Below are positions 51,279 to 64,000 of a DNA stretch of 64,000 nt, one piece after another. The notes beneath the pieces were generated by a model. It made no database searches and was not told where the DNA came from. It saw only the letters and a list, made by a program, of their open reading frames with translations. The stretch's first letter is position 1; each line of letters begins with the position of its first letter. Origin of the DNA: Nomia melanderi (lineage: Eukaryota > Arthropoda > Insecta > Hymenoptera > Halictidae); contig NC_135001.1 in assembly GCF_051020985.1 (NCBI RefSeq), positions 14,563,896 through 14,627,895 of the forward strand, written 5' to 3'. Made by a program: the position numbers and the translations under genes.

Positions 51279-53630
51279 ACACGAATCGTAATCGAGTTCA
51301 TTCATAAATTTCGTGAACGTGTAACCCCATTATGCAAAATCTGTGCACAACCGTGGTATCGGGATTCGTGAAATTTTTACCACCTTTCCTTTATGGTTGC
51401 ATAAATATGAATAAACACGTGTGAACTTCGAGCGTCGTGTTTGCTTGAAAATAAGGCAGCTGGAACAATATGGCGAAACACTTATTCTAGTATTTATGTT
51501 ATTACAAAAATATAAAAAAAATATACGAGTATGAAAATTAAAGGGAAAGTAATCGAAAGTAATTATTTCTTACCTTTTGTCGTTCAGCTTTCGGCAACTA
51601 CATAACGTAGACACCGTGTAGAAGGTGCAAAGGCGTCACTAAACGCTTCGTTGTTTCCAGGGGCGCGCGTCGTTGATATTTTATTGCATTAATTCTGCGC
51701 CGTGTCCATGCATCATAACGCCCCCGTATCTCCACATATCGCGCACCCTATATCAGGGTACAATTTTGTCACATAAATTTTATGTCAAATTTACGATGTG
51801 CCGTTTACTGTGAAGAGAACCAAATCTGCCAGTGTCCGAACAATTCGCTGTAGTGACGGAACTTTGGCAATTAGTTTTATTTATTTGTGTTATACGTGGT
51901 ATTGAATCGTTCAAGTATATACGAAATATTTCTTTCGTAGATCGTTTTTATAGTAATTAGAGGAGTTAATGAATGTTCTACTAATAAGGAAAGAGCTTGA
52001 CATAACACTGTTTTGACAGTGGTCTTCCGTTTTCGAGAAAAATGAGTTTCAAGTTTGTATGTTATTATAATAAGATGATAAATAATATTACCATAATAAA
52101 ATACAAGTTATTTATAAAGAAAAACAGAGGAAGAAAAAGGATTTCAAGCATGGAGATTCGGAACTTACGACCTTCAGCGTCATAGATATTCTACCATTGC
52201 TGCTACGACTCCTTGTTGTAATGGGCTTCTTCTAATCGTCTTATTACAGTTACAAACTGAAAATTCATTTTTGTCGAAAACGTTTCCTCTCCTTGTAAGA
52301 CGTAACAAGTAAGCACACTTAAAATAACATTAGTCGTTCCGAGTTAAAATCTTTCTCTGTTCCAACAATTCGGTAATTATTTTAACACATTCGCTACCAG
52401 CATTTGTCTCAGCGGCACCCTTTGCAGTTGCCATATTTTATTAAATGTAATATATAGTCGTTATACAAGAAGAATAAAATTTCAGAAAAAGCGTCACGAT
52501 TTTATATATAATTTTCTTGTATTTACGTAAAATACAAAATGCCGTTTGTCATAAATATGTGACGCAGTTAGCGAACATGTGAACCTACGTTTTGTTTGAA
52601 CAGACAAGATGGATTAACGTTTTCAATATCCAGTGACGGACGATGAAGAGAAGTTTTTGGGATTTCGTTTGAAGCAAACTGGGTTGTAATTTACAGATGT
52701 AACATGCATAATACTCGAACGAACGAAAGCAATTACTTGGATGGCAAAGCGAATTAGTTGGGAGGTATTGAATGAAATCAGTGTACTGTCAGTGGTGACG
52801 TTATTTTACGGTTTCGGGTTGCATCCACGATCACGTGTTCGGCTCATTGCCCCTGGCAATAGCAACTGATGGAGCGTGACGATCACCCGTACGGTTTGTT
52901 CGGTTCAGTTTAATACACGCGCGGATCCGGTTTGTAATGCTAGACGCCCGCGTTCTGTTACATTCGAGGCAACGTTAGCTCTCATTCGGCTCCATTTTGA
53001 TTTATGACCGTGGCGGTGCGGATTTGATTGTCGCCGTGAGTTTCGCTGATTCCAACGTTGGGGCGGACTGAACTTACGCCTGTTACGCCTACTAGACAAT
53101 GTTTGTAATGGAAATGTGCGATTTCAGTCCGATATTTTTTGTAGATAAATATTACACTTCGTGATTAGTCATTGCTTCATGTGCTTTTATACCGTGTAGT
53201 TCCACTTTTGAAGCGTTCCGCAGTGAAATATTTTATTTTAAGCTCTACTTTTTGACATAATCACTATAATTTCCGCTACCAATCAGGATTTTTCACAGCG
53301 ATTCCCTATTAACATTCTTGCATCTCGCGGATCCAATAAAATTTGGTTTGTTCGTTATGTGCCATCTAGAAAATTAACCAGTTAACTGCGTTTGACGAGC
53401 AAACACGTCATTTTAAAGCTTGAACTGATAGTTAATTCTTTCAAAGATGAAATCTCTATTTTTTCAAATAAACGTGTAATACTTCTTTGTTTTGCATTGG
53501 TTTTTCATTAAAATATATCCTAGGCGTATTCAGGTTTAATTTGATATATCGTTAAAAAATAAAAATCTTTATTCGTGTTCGACAAGTGCACCCTTCATTG
53601 TTTAATTTGATCAAACACAGTGAACAGGTT
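51279..53630. other. Stretch without supported genes
   Basis: Mixed AT-rich DNA with GC-richer patches near 51650-51740 and 52780-53100. The minus-strand frame at 52905-53099 is Arg-rich, which is typical of the shadow of CpG-rich DNA. Confidence 0.4.
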
Positions 53631-53639
53631 AATTATTAA

Positions 53640-55606
53640 ATTTATACAAAACCTTGTATTCCCCAAATTTCCGCCAATACAGCGCGTTAATGAATTTAAC
53701 TGTAACGCGATCGGTAATACCTACACCAAACGATCCGCGAACCGCGAAGAATAAAATTGTGATCGGCGTTGAACGGGCAAATAAATAAAAGTCAAACGAG
53801 CAAACAGAGTAAAAAATGAAATGGAGAAAAAAAGAAAAAGTAAGGATGACACGTTCTGGGGAGCGATAGTGACAGGCAAATGGGGGTTGACGGTGGGTAT
53901 CAGCGTGGCACGGTCGGATCAGTGTGCCACGGCGCAACCGGACAGGCGTTCCACCGATGGTAGTGGCTGGGATAGAGGCGCCTAACGGCAGCTGAGTCTC
54001 ATGATCCGTTCATTCGGGTTCGCGCGGCTACCGCCGTCTCTGCTCGGCTCCGCGTTTCGACGAACCACCCCGGCGAAGTTTATCGAAACGCTCGTGGCAT
54101 TGCGCCTGCACTCGTCCGCCAGTGAGCTTTCGCCGTTTTCGCGCGTGCAGCCGCTCCCTCCTTGCTCTCTCGTGGTCGGTTCTCTTTTTCGTTTTCTCTT
54201 CCCCTCCGTATTCCTTCGGTTCGCGTCTCACTTCCGGTCATTCTTCATCGGCCTGCGGTCTCTTCCGATGATCGACGGTGAAGGATGACACGCTGTCCGA
54301 CTATAACCGCGCGTCGATCCGTGGATCTATCGCGAGATTCATAGCTCGTTCCAACTAGAACAACAGAGTGTTTGAAAAAAAAGTAGAACAAGTGTATGAA
54401 GTGTTAATTGCTGTTACTGTTCGAACGAGAGTAATGTCTCAACCACGTGTCAGTCCTCTGTCTAGGATCCAGCTGCGCCTTGATTCATGAGGGATATTCC
54501 GCTTCCGGAGAACAATTACATTGTGGAAACAGGAAGAGAAAGGAATACGTGCAACGAAATAGTCGACGAGTTAATCCTCGATTTGTTCGGCATAGATCGT
54601 CTGCTAGCGGATCGCGAGTGGAAAACGCGCGATCGTTAAAGCGCGAGATGCATCTTTGAGGGTGGTCCACTTGATGAAAAGCGATTCTCCCTGTATACGT
54701 CGCTGGTAGATTTTCGGTAAACAAGGGGGACGGGGGACACTCTGATTGCTCTCATTGGATGGTAAGAGGATACCTTTGACGCCTCCGAGCGAAAAAACGT
54801 TTCGCGTCGCTGAAAAATTTCGGGGTGCCGATGGCCGGTTCGCGCGGCGAATTAATTCCGCAGCTTTGATGGGTCGCTGTTAACGGTGACGGAACCCGAT
54901 CTCGTAAGTGAAGTGAAACGCGGACTGGCTGCGAGTGAACGGCGGGATCTGTCGTGCGGGAAATTAATCAACATAGAGAGGAAAAAGAGAAAAGCGGCAA
55001 AAAGAAGGTTCAAAGTGGAAACTAACATTTAGCTTGGAGCTGATATTTGATGTGGACTGATCGACCGGCGTTATATTTCCGATAGCAACGTTCGATCCTC
55101 ATTCCATAGACAACATAATTGAATCTTCGCTCGTAACTTTCTCCCTCTCGGTTTCAAGCAGCATGAACTTGGGCACGGAATGAGTTTATAACGGAAGCTG
55201 ATACAACGAATCCCGCGGGGAAATCTGTAACGGAAGATGATCGATTCGAGGAAGATGTTCAGCTCACTAGGCCCAACGAACGTCCTGATTCGAATCGACG
55301 ATCATAACTGTGTTAAGTGAAGCGGGGAGCTGCGATCATTCCTTTCCACGTTTGCGAATTGAGGCGGATCGTTCGGCATCCAAAGCGTGAAATCGGTTAA
55401 TGTCGTCGCGCCGTAGAGACCTGGTTAGCCACGGTTATCGGTCCGAGTGGTGTACGCGTCGAGTCACACGGCTACAGGTCGTAGAACGCATCTACGGGTT
55501 ACTTTCTCTGCGGCTGACAGTCACTTGGCACGGGGACATCCGCTAAAAGGGGTAATGAAGGGCCATCCGGACAGCACGTAGGGACTGGCCCTTCTCGTTT
55601 TCGGAG
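53640..55606 (+). promoter_or_regulatory. CpG-rich candidate promoter and 5' UTR
   Basis: This is the longest GC- and CpG-rich stretch in the window and directly precedes the signal-peptide exon at 55607. It contains several upstream ATGs with short frames (for example 54001-54288), which is usual for a long 5' UTR. I cannot place a transcription start; no TATA box stands out. The role is inferred from composition and position. Confidence 0.4.
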
Positions 55607-55697
55607 ATGCGCCGCTACACACGGTACAGTGTCTTCGGGCTCACCGTCCTCCTGCTGACAATTCATGGGATAGTCCTCGCGCAGGCCGGCGAACAAG
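55607..55697 (+). CDS. First coding exon of a secreted or membrane protein (rest outside the window)
   Basis: From ATG at 55607 the 30 codons are a textbook signal peptide: a basic start (MRRYTRYS), a hydrophobic core (VFGLTVLLLTIHGIV) and a likely cleavage site after LAQA. The exon ends GAACAAG|GTAATAG, a good donor in phase 1, the usual phase after signal-peptide exons of extracellular proteins. The GC-rich lead at 53640-55606 supports a 5' location. No partner exon with a recognisable domain follows in the remaining 8.3 kb, so the first intron would have to be long. I cannot name the gene. Confidence 0.5.
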
Positions 55698-58600
55698 GTA
55701 ATAGCTGTTCGCGCGGCTTAGCTCTGCGGGTAGTCGTGAGTTTTCTACGAGGGATTTGGATTTCTTTTTTTTTCTTCGGAATGCTCTTTAGTGTATAGAT
55801 TTGAGATGCAGTACGGGTAAGCGTTAAGTGACAGGGTCTCGTTGTGAGACAGTTGGGGCTTGAGGATACTGTTGGTGTAACAATGTATTTTTTTACTGAC
55901 GAGACAACGAGTAATCGGTTGGCAAATTGTTTTATAAGATTGTAAGAAGAGAGATGGTAAAAATCTCTTGGGGGGAAGTAAACGTGTCAAAATTAGAGTG
56001 TAGAGATATAGATGATTTAGAAGGAGGCATAGGGGATAAAATGTTAGAGTGAAGAAAAAAATAGAGATTCAAGTGCGCTATTTAATGTTAACGTTATTTT
56101 AAGATACGTATTTTTTATGGTTTAGTAATGTTACGCTAATACTAAGTGATGTATGTTAATTTTTGTCTACTTTGTCGCAATTAATTAACGTTGAACAATG
56201 ACATTAGTGTAAATAGAAATACCATGGGATTGGTTCTAAAAACTAAGGAATTACTTTATTTTGTATTTTTTACTATAAGATTTACGTTATTTCACAGAAG
56301 CAAAACAGAATAATTATTATTCAATACTAATATAATTTTAATACATACTGTATATACATAAATTTCAATTAATTAATGTTAGAAAATGATCACTTTACTT
56401 TGATTTCGTAACATATTTTTTATAATTGACAAATTAGGTAGTGCAATTTTTATAATTTTGGAATTTAACTCCAATTTTTGTACTGCATCTTGGTTTTGTA
56501 TAACACGAATTTACAGGACACAGTAATTTTTACGAATATAACTACTGTATCATATGGGAGTTACCTGTATAATATCGTCTGAAAGTTTGGAGTTTGGTAT
56601 GCTTCCGAAACAAGTAAAGTGCCTCGTAAGTGAATAAATGTTTCACTCAAAATATAATCGTATCGTAGAATTTAAACAATACAGAATTGTGTAATCGGGA
56701 ATGGAACATACAATTAAAATATATTTATTTCGCAGAAAAATAATATAATACAATAACAAAAATCAAAGATAACGAAAAGTGTTTGAAACTTTTCGTCGGT
56801 GTACAAGAAAACAAATTTTATTAATAGTAAGCTAAAAACGGTAGAAGTTTCTAATTAATTAATTCTTTTAAAAGAGGTATTCAAATCTTACAAATTTGTA
56901 AGTATATTTTTCGGATTCTCTCCTAATACTATATTTTATACTTTTTTTTTAACATAAGTGAAGTTAAGCAACTAAATCTATTTGTATTAACCAATTTATC
57001 TGATATCTGAGATCTTTTCTAAAATATTAAAATTACATAATATTCACTTACCTTCATTATAACTAAATAATGGAGCGTTATCAGCAGTTGCGGAATCTTG
57101 TTAAGAGTCCGTAAGCAAAATTTCAAGTCAACTAATCAAACGGAGCCAAAGTTTTCAACCTTACCGTAAACGGAAAAGCAGTTTGGAGAAAAGCGTGTTA
57201 AAAATTTTAGCCTGGTTAAGGGGTTAACTCGATCGTTTCTTTTAAACTATTATAACTTCGTAAATTTCTCAGAATGTCTACATCACACTTTCTTCAAAAT
57301 ATCGCTCTATAAGAATAAGATGTCACGCGTTTGACGAGTACTTTGAATACATCAAAATTTCTAATCTAACTAATCTAACATACATTCAGAAATGAATTTA
57401 ATTTTAAAATACTCTTAAAATGGAGTATTTAACGCGACATTGATTGTGATGTGTTCACACATTCCGTCCCAGGTAATTTCAAAAAATCTGATCCGTATAG
57501 ATCACGGTTTTTGATGCTGTCAACTCGCAAACTGCCACTGTGCGATAAATATAAATAAAATAAACAATTAGGTAAATATACATTAAATTACAAAGATAAA
57601 ATTTAATATCTTTTAAAGGCGTGGTAATTAATAAAGTTATGCATTGTACATAACGAGATATCCAGTACTCAATAAGTCACATTGAAGTGAATTTTGTGTT
57701 ACGACGCTATTTGTACAATCGTAATAAAACTCTAATTCCGTTAACAGACACGCACAATTGCGATATCTCGAACGGAAACGGGAGATTTAATTGTTTTCCA
57801 GGATTAATCTCACGGATGATATAAATTGATATTGTTTCTCGTTTGTTCGTGCGCAATGTTTTCCAACGAGTTTGAAATAAAACCGAGAAAGTGGAGGAAA
57901 CAATTGAGAACGGACAGGGCAGATTTAGCCGGGCGAAAACAGCTGGCTCGTAATACTTATTTTACTTCATTGGTCAATAATTGAACGCTCGCGAGGGTCG
58001 CGCGCTCGTTTTTTGGCTAAATGAGCCGCGTTCATGCGTTCGTGTGCGCTTTCAATTACGCCTCATCAAATCGTACTGTCGGGAATATTTTCGCTTCGAT
58101 GGTTGTTTCATGGCCGGAGACCGCTGTTTTCATCGCGACCATCTGCGAAAGAAATTATGCACAAAGTAACATGCGATAGTGGTCAAAGGAAAGATTTGTT
58201 CTCATAAATAAACGGCTTTTATATTGTTATGCATTGTGGGTCCTCAAGCACATTCGCAGCTTTGGAGATTAATTAGCAAATACGAATCATAAAGAGAACC
58301 ACATTTCTTGGATAACGGATTCGTTTATTTAGAATCTGTTTAACGCTAAAACCACCGGGAATTTAGAGTAACTTATTTTCAATTCTTTAGCAAAATTAGA
58401 ACAACACGTTTCTTGAGATTCGAAGAGTCTACTAATCTTGTATCGGTACATATACTCAAATTTAATTAAAAATTTTCCGCGAGAACGATTTTATAATTTA
58501 AACACTTGCAAAATAAAAATTCTGAAGTGGGCCAATTTGACTCGTCCGGTAGTGTCAGTGTTAAAGCTTATTCAACTTATTCAGATAACTTATTATTGTT

Positions 58601-61600
58601 ATCATTTAATACAGCGACGTGTACTGATATTAGTAGATTACTACAAATTAGATGTTCCACATATTTTTTTGTATTATATGCATCCTGTGCAATATTGTAC
58701 TTTCAAGCTTCTCATAAATGTGTAAAAATGCGCAGTATAATCATTAGACTGCTGATGTTCATGCAAATTTGCAGTTTAAAAGTTTATTTACAAGGTGGAG
58801 TGTTATATAACAATTTATTGAATTCGTTAAATATTTTATTCAATTGAATGTAAATGGAAGTTTGTAAACATTTTATGTTATAAGTGCATACAATTTAGTT
58901 ATTATAGACTGTAGTTTTTTTTATGGTTAATGGTTTCGAAGACTAACTGGCAAATGCGGATATTAAGTATATAGTTGTTCCTTCTACTTATACAATTAAC
59001 GACTCATTTGCTTAACAGCGCAGTAATGAATTCTTAAAGCCTGATCAGACTTGTTGCAATTATTTTTTAAACCACTTTCCCAGAGTAATAAGAAAGAAGG
59101 ATACTGGAAAATTGATTTTCGAATATCGACAGCCGATTTACAGATTGTAAAACGGCGCCACGACAACGCGAGATCACAAAGTGGAAGAAGAATCGGGGTT
59201 CAAGTTAATGGGCTTTAAATAAACTCAATAGGAAAACGATCAGGATCACGGCTGAATCGCGGGAAATGGATCAGAGTTCGGCAGAGAATAAAAGCAATTT
59301 CCTGGATGTCCTAAAACGATCGTTTAATTCTTTTTAGCGCCATTGAACCAATTAACTGAACGGTAACAAACTGTAGCTATCCAGACACTTAATTTTAGTG
59401 TGCATTTCCAGCTGCGCTTGTGCATTTACAGCATACATAATTATCGGAAATTTTATATAATCAAGCAAGTAATGAAATTTAAGCTTTAACGGTCGACAAT
59501 TTTAGTAACGCTATCTCATCTATAACACAACATTATATTGGTTAAATCTAGAAAAATATTTATAGGATATTTTATAATAAAACACATGCCTCGAATCACA
59601 GTACGCATGATAAATATAAATAAAAACAAAATTTTGTACATTTCATGTAAGCAAATAAATAAATGTTCTGTTGTAATAAACAAAAATTTCACTGTGATTT
59701 CATTTTCGACAAGAAAATTAATAAAAATCCAAAAGAATCAAATTTATAAATAATTATATAAATTTCTGTGCCTAATCAGTGAATCTTAAATTTTCCTGAA
59801 AATTAAAAGGAAATTCTGTTAAGAGTTCTATCGTGCTTCAAACAAGATAAAAGTTCTCATTTTTTCTGCAAGTTTGACTGTATTGAATTGAGTAAAATCG
59901 AAAAATCTGTGCGGAAATTTGTATTTTAGTTGTTGCAAATTTTTGCAAATACTCAGAATTGCGATTCCCTCTTTCTCTCAGTTATCTTTCTATCGGTTGG
60001 ATTATTTCTGTAATCCTATCTTGTATATATCGAAACATTCTTTCTATTCGTTTTGCCACCTCGTGCAACCCGCGGGAGATAAATAGGCCGCAATTAATTT
60101 CACCGCGAAACAAATTTATGGAGATCGTTAAATCCGTTCCTAGAAAAGAAATAATAGGTATATTTTTTCGTGATCTAATTGTACGATGCAAATCGTACAG
60201 CATCGGCGAAATTTTAATGAGGATTTGTATAACTTTTCTGTTTGAAGCGTAGATTATTCCATTTCGTTCTATATTTTCACTAATTAAGGGTCGCTAAGTA
60301 ATTACATTACATCGACGCGATGACGTACATCATTGCCTTTAGCTGTTTTCAGTAATTTCTTTTCGATTTACCGTACCGTGCAAATATGGAGGGCTACGCA
60401 TTAAAAATACTATTAAATAATACCAATCAAAATCGTTTTAAGTGTACATTGCTAATGTCGTACAAATTCGGAAAATTTTATTTTATTTTCGACACATTTA
60501 AGTTTGACGTATTTTTTTAGTAGTTAGTAGTAAATTTAGCATTTAGTAAATTTAGTTTTGATTACATGATTCGTATTATAATTTAAAAGTTTATAGACCT
60601 ATAATTATGAATCATGTAAATCCGTGCAGACTATTTCAGGAAAATTCTCATGTCTGTGGACTTGTTGCAATAAATTTTGCTTTAGAATGTCATTTTTTTA
60701 TTAAATATATTTAAAGTTAACGACTTTTACTTTGTTTTATAAATGTTTAACACATTTTTTTATCTATAAGTTAATGACCTCTTGGGGCTACGTCACTCAT
60801 TACTAAAATGTATTAAGTAAACTTAAAATAATAAAAGTTTGTCACATAAAAGGTAAAAAAATATTCATAAAAAATAGGAACAAGTGTTGCTATAAAAGTT
60901 TTTTTTTAATGATCGAGTAGAAAATAGGTTCAGAGATAGAATGGGTGATTCCAAATGCTGAATCTATTGAAAATTGTTTATTGATTAAAGGACAAGGCTA
61001 AATAAATTGGCAGCTTTGTTACGTAACTTTTATTACACCCTGAATAATATGATATAATTTATTACACCCTGATATTAATTTAATTTGGCGCGGTCGATGT
61101 TGCGATCTCTGTAGTTGTATATCGTTTTACGGCTGAAATCTACAACTTCGCAGTAGGTAGGTCCAGTTTTAATCAGCCACAACGCGTAAACGAGGAGTTA
61201 GCGCTTTCGTTTTAATAGGACGATGCAAATTCTAATGGCTCTACACTTTCATAACGTAGCCACGCACACAATCTCCGGACAGTATGAATTATGAGCCCTA
61301 ATGTGCACCAGACACCTGTAATCAATGTTTGTCCTCACCGTTTTAACGATTCCTCAATTCCTTTAGTTATCTGTACTTTTAATTCTGAAACTTATCATCA
61401 TGAAATATAAAAATACCTTTTCTTTAAATAGTTTGCATCAGAATAATACCTACATTTAAAATAAGATTTTAAGCAGATGTCTATACCCGATTCATTTTAT
61501 CATTAGAATCCTTCTTTCTCTTTTAACGTAACATGAAATTTGAAGAAAATTTTGTTTCTAACAAATCGATTAATCCGTTTTTATTGAAATTTTTGAAATT

Positions 61601-64000
61601 TTATTTTGCCACATTTAATACGTTGTAATAACTATGCTATAGAATTAAGAGTAAGAGGGTAGGAGATTTTTTATTCGTCTTGTACAACAGTTTTTAAAAA
61701 TTTGTTTATTAGTTATTGAAACTTTTCATATCCTTGAGTATTGATAAAAATAAATTAAATGATCTAAACAAAGAGTGAAAGCGAGTATTCTAACAAAAAA
61801 TGAAGCAACAAAACTATGATCAGTCTAAACATACGTATATGTTGAGAACGTACTTATTATTATTATTACTGTAATATTAATATTGGAAAATGACTAAATA
61901 AATAGATAATTTTTATTACATACCATTAATATTACAGTACAACTTTAATTATGAAGTATTGCTTTTAATATTATTTCGTTGTTGTTTTCGAAATACTTAA
62001 TAGTTATACTAAATTTTAGAAAGATAAAAAGAAGTGAATAAAGGACAGTTTAATTAGAATTTACTATTTTGACCTAACCATTATCGCTGTTGAAATAAAT
62101 TAGTTAATAATTATTAAATTTAATTTAAATGAACATAGGGAAATTCTTATTTAATTTAATTTCATATTGTCCTATTCGAAGATGAATATAATTCGATAAT
62201 ACACTCTGTTGAAGCTATCATTAACAGGCAAGATTTTTCCCTAACTGAATGTACTGTAACTAAAGCAATTTGTAGCAATGCTCTCGTGCGTGCAATAAAG
62301 CAAAATGGTCGAGACGGTTTTCATGCTTGGAAATTTCACGGACCGATCACATCTGCGATACCTCCTGCATCGGTTTGTTCGCTTATCAATGCAATCGAAT
62401 CGTATTGTATAGCAACGCATGGAACTTGACACGCGGGAGAAATTATAAACCAGACCGTTCCATATCGAATTCTTTTATTTTCATTTCCGCACGATGCTTC
62501 GATAGTGACGACAGTCGTTCGTAATCGTGAATATAAAATCTTTTTGTTCCTTTAATATTTTTCGTTATTTCGAGATAAGAAATATACGTAGACAAACTAA
62601 AGATTATTGCGCAAACACTACAACTAAGTCTGGAGCGTATTAATCAGTTAGTTGTTGCAACCTTTTTGAAAAATGTATCTAAAATCTGCCGCAAAATGTA
62701 AGTTTCAACTTACCTTAAAACCTTGCCATTTCTTCATGACGAGTATACTCGTCAAAAATAGCTAACTTTTAAAAAGTCTTTGAAACGTATTTTCCCCTAC
62801 TAAAATAAGAGGGAAACCAAAGTAACAATATAATAGATTAATCAATTCAAATCTTATAATATTACCAATATAATGATAAATACTGTTAGAATAAGCTTTC
62901 GATTTCCTTCTAAGGAATTAAATTGAGACAGAAAGAGATTTGAATGTTTTATACATGTTTTTATAGAGGTACCTTTAGTATTGGATGAAAATATTTTTAA
63001 CAGTAAAAAAGATTTTGTTAAATTCGCAAGAAATTTAAAGTAAGCGTAACTTTAAATACTTTTCCTCAATTCAGTTATCAATTTTTTTAAGAATTAACAC
63101 ATATATTTGGAAGATCAAGCTACTGAAACCAATTGCATCTGAGAAAAGCTTAAGGAATGAGCTTAAAAAGTCAGAGACAAAAGATGAATACTTGTAGTCC
63201 TTATTCTAATTAAGTATCTCAGAAAACCTTTCTTTTTCTCAGAGGACAAGAAACTGAGGGCACCATGATTACCTTCCTTGTCTGCGAGAGTTTCATCACC
63301 TATTATTCTGTATTACACTGTTAACCTGCTAATAAAACCAGTATTATCTCCCACTTGTGCGCGTTTCTCTAGTAGATTCCCTAAAAATGTGAAAAAAGGA
63401 GCAGACATTTTTTCTCTTTAACTCAAAAGATGCCCTTAACCATATTTTATAAGGCGGCGTAGCGCGGACAATGCAGCAATAATCCCCGGAGAGGTCGGAA
63501 CACGCCGCAAAAAGAGAAAGTGTCTGGTGGTGGTGAAATTTCATGAATCCCCATGGTTCTTGGTCAATTAATTTCGCCCTATTACACCGACCGAGGAAGA
63601 TTAATAAAGTTTACCCGGTCCCGCTCGTAGCACGCGACATGTTGGTTTAGTTTGTCCAACAGTTTATTTACGAACCAGCATAAATGTTCGCAATCTGTTC
63701 ACGCTTGTGCCAGATAAAGAGATAACGTATGTGTTTTCGTGACGCGAGCGACATTGCGGCTATTGTTCTTGGCCGAACACCAACGATTTTGCTTTTGTTT
63801 CCGGTTCTTTGACCGGTGTGCACTAGAGGTGTGCAAGTTCCAAGATTTTCGGTCCGCGTCGGGCTTAAAAGAAATCAGGCGGTCTCATGCGGAGTACTCG
63901 GGAAATCCGAAATTTTCGAATAACCCGACGGTAATTGCATAGACGAGGTAGTCTGTGGTAATAAGTGGCCATCCCTGCGTATTTTCACAAAATTCACGAC
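55698..64000. other. Possible long first intron with GC-richer islands
   Basis: If the exon at 55607 is real, this is its intron. It is AT-rich with GC-richer islands at about 57730-58180, 59050-59350, 61090-61330, 62270-62520 and 63420-63960. None has a recognisable exon. Such islands are candidates for conserved non-coding regulatory DNA, but conservation cannot be judged from one sequence. Confidence 0.35.
63824..64000 (+). mobile_element. Possible hAT-like left end running off the window
   Basis: TAGAGGTGTGCAAGTTCCAA resembles the TAGRGGTGTGCA termini of one hAT subgroup. The other end would be beyond the window, so neither the length nor a target duplication can be checked. Confidence 0.25.

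Noticed and set aside
54001..54288. 95-codon plus-strand frame in the CpG-rich region
   Set aside because: Arg/Ser/Pro/Leu-rich by composition, with no domain and overlapped by an equally open minus-strand frame. Better read as 5' UTR.
58438..58847. Overlapping 95- and 113-codon plus-strand frames
   Set aside because: AT-rich by chance, two overlapping frames without motifs, and no GC elevation or splice signals.
1..64000. tRNA, rRNA, CRISPR arrays, bacterial operons or riboswitches
   Set aside because: No cloverleaf with intact box A and box B, no regular spacer-repeat array and no prokaryotic gene layout was seen. The spliced genes show a eukaryotic nuclear sequence.

Overview
The window reads as nuclear DNA of an insect, most likely a hymenopteran (ant, bee or wasp). 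It is strongly AT-rich, its genes are broken by GT-AG introns, and it holds mariner, Tc1-like, piggyBac-like and hAT-like transposon remains. GC-richer islands sit in the right third. The order assignment is inference: no marker gene fixes it. There are no operons, rRNA genes, CRISPR arrays or other prokaryotic features.

Layout. 1-11,547: gene-poor AT-rich DNA with a two-copy dispersed repeat, a decayed DDE transposase and a hAT-like element. 11,548-22,870 (+): a complete eight-exon gene for the SM-family trafficking protein Vps45 (562 aa by my splicing). Its 5.4-kb first intron holds a foldback element, a minisatellite, a transposase relic and a mariner with a Tc1-like element inserted in it; intron 4 holds a piggyBac-like MITE. 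24,077-30,287 (-): a convergent three-exon gene for an unrecognised 1,588-aa low-complexity protein with one hydrophobic segment at its extreme C-terminus. Its short middle exon and both intron phases close exactly. 31,000-36,121 (-): a complete seven-exon gene for a 582-aa type II membrane protein with a cholinesterase/carboxylesterase-like ectodomain. The catalytic Ser and His positions are substituted, so it is probably a non-enzymatic adhesion-type member.

36,122-64,000 holds no gene that I can recognise. It has GC/CpG-richer islands in AT-rich DNA, two copies of a GC-rich foldback element (about 42.25-42.79 kb), a further piggyBac-like element, and two or three plus-strand candidate first coding exons that encode signal-peptide-like segments (40,466; 51,129; 55,607). 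The best is at 55,607, behind a roughly 2-kb CpG-rich stretch that looks like a promoter and 5' UTR. The main exons of any such gene would lie to the right of the window.

The three confident genes do not form a pathway. Vps45 is endosomal/Golgi housekeeping, the esterase-like protein is predicted at the cell surface, and the 1,588-aa protein is of unknown role. Exon borders were set by eye from reading frame, splice consensus and family similarity. No alignment or gene finder was run.
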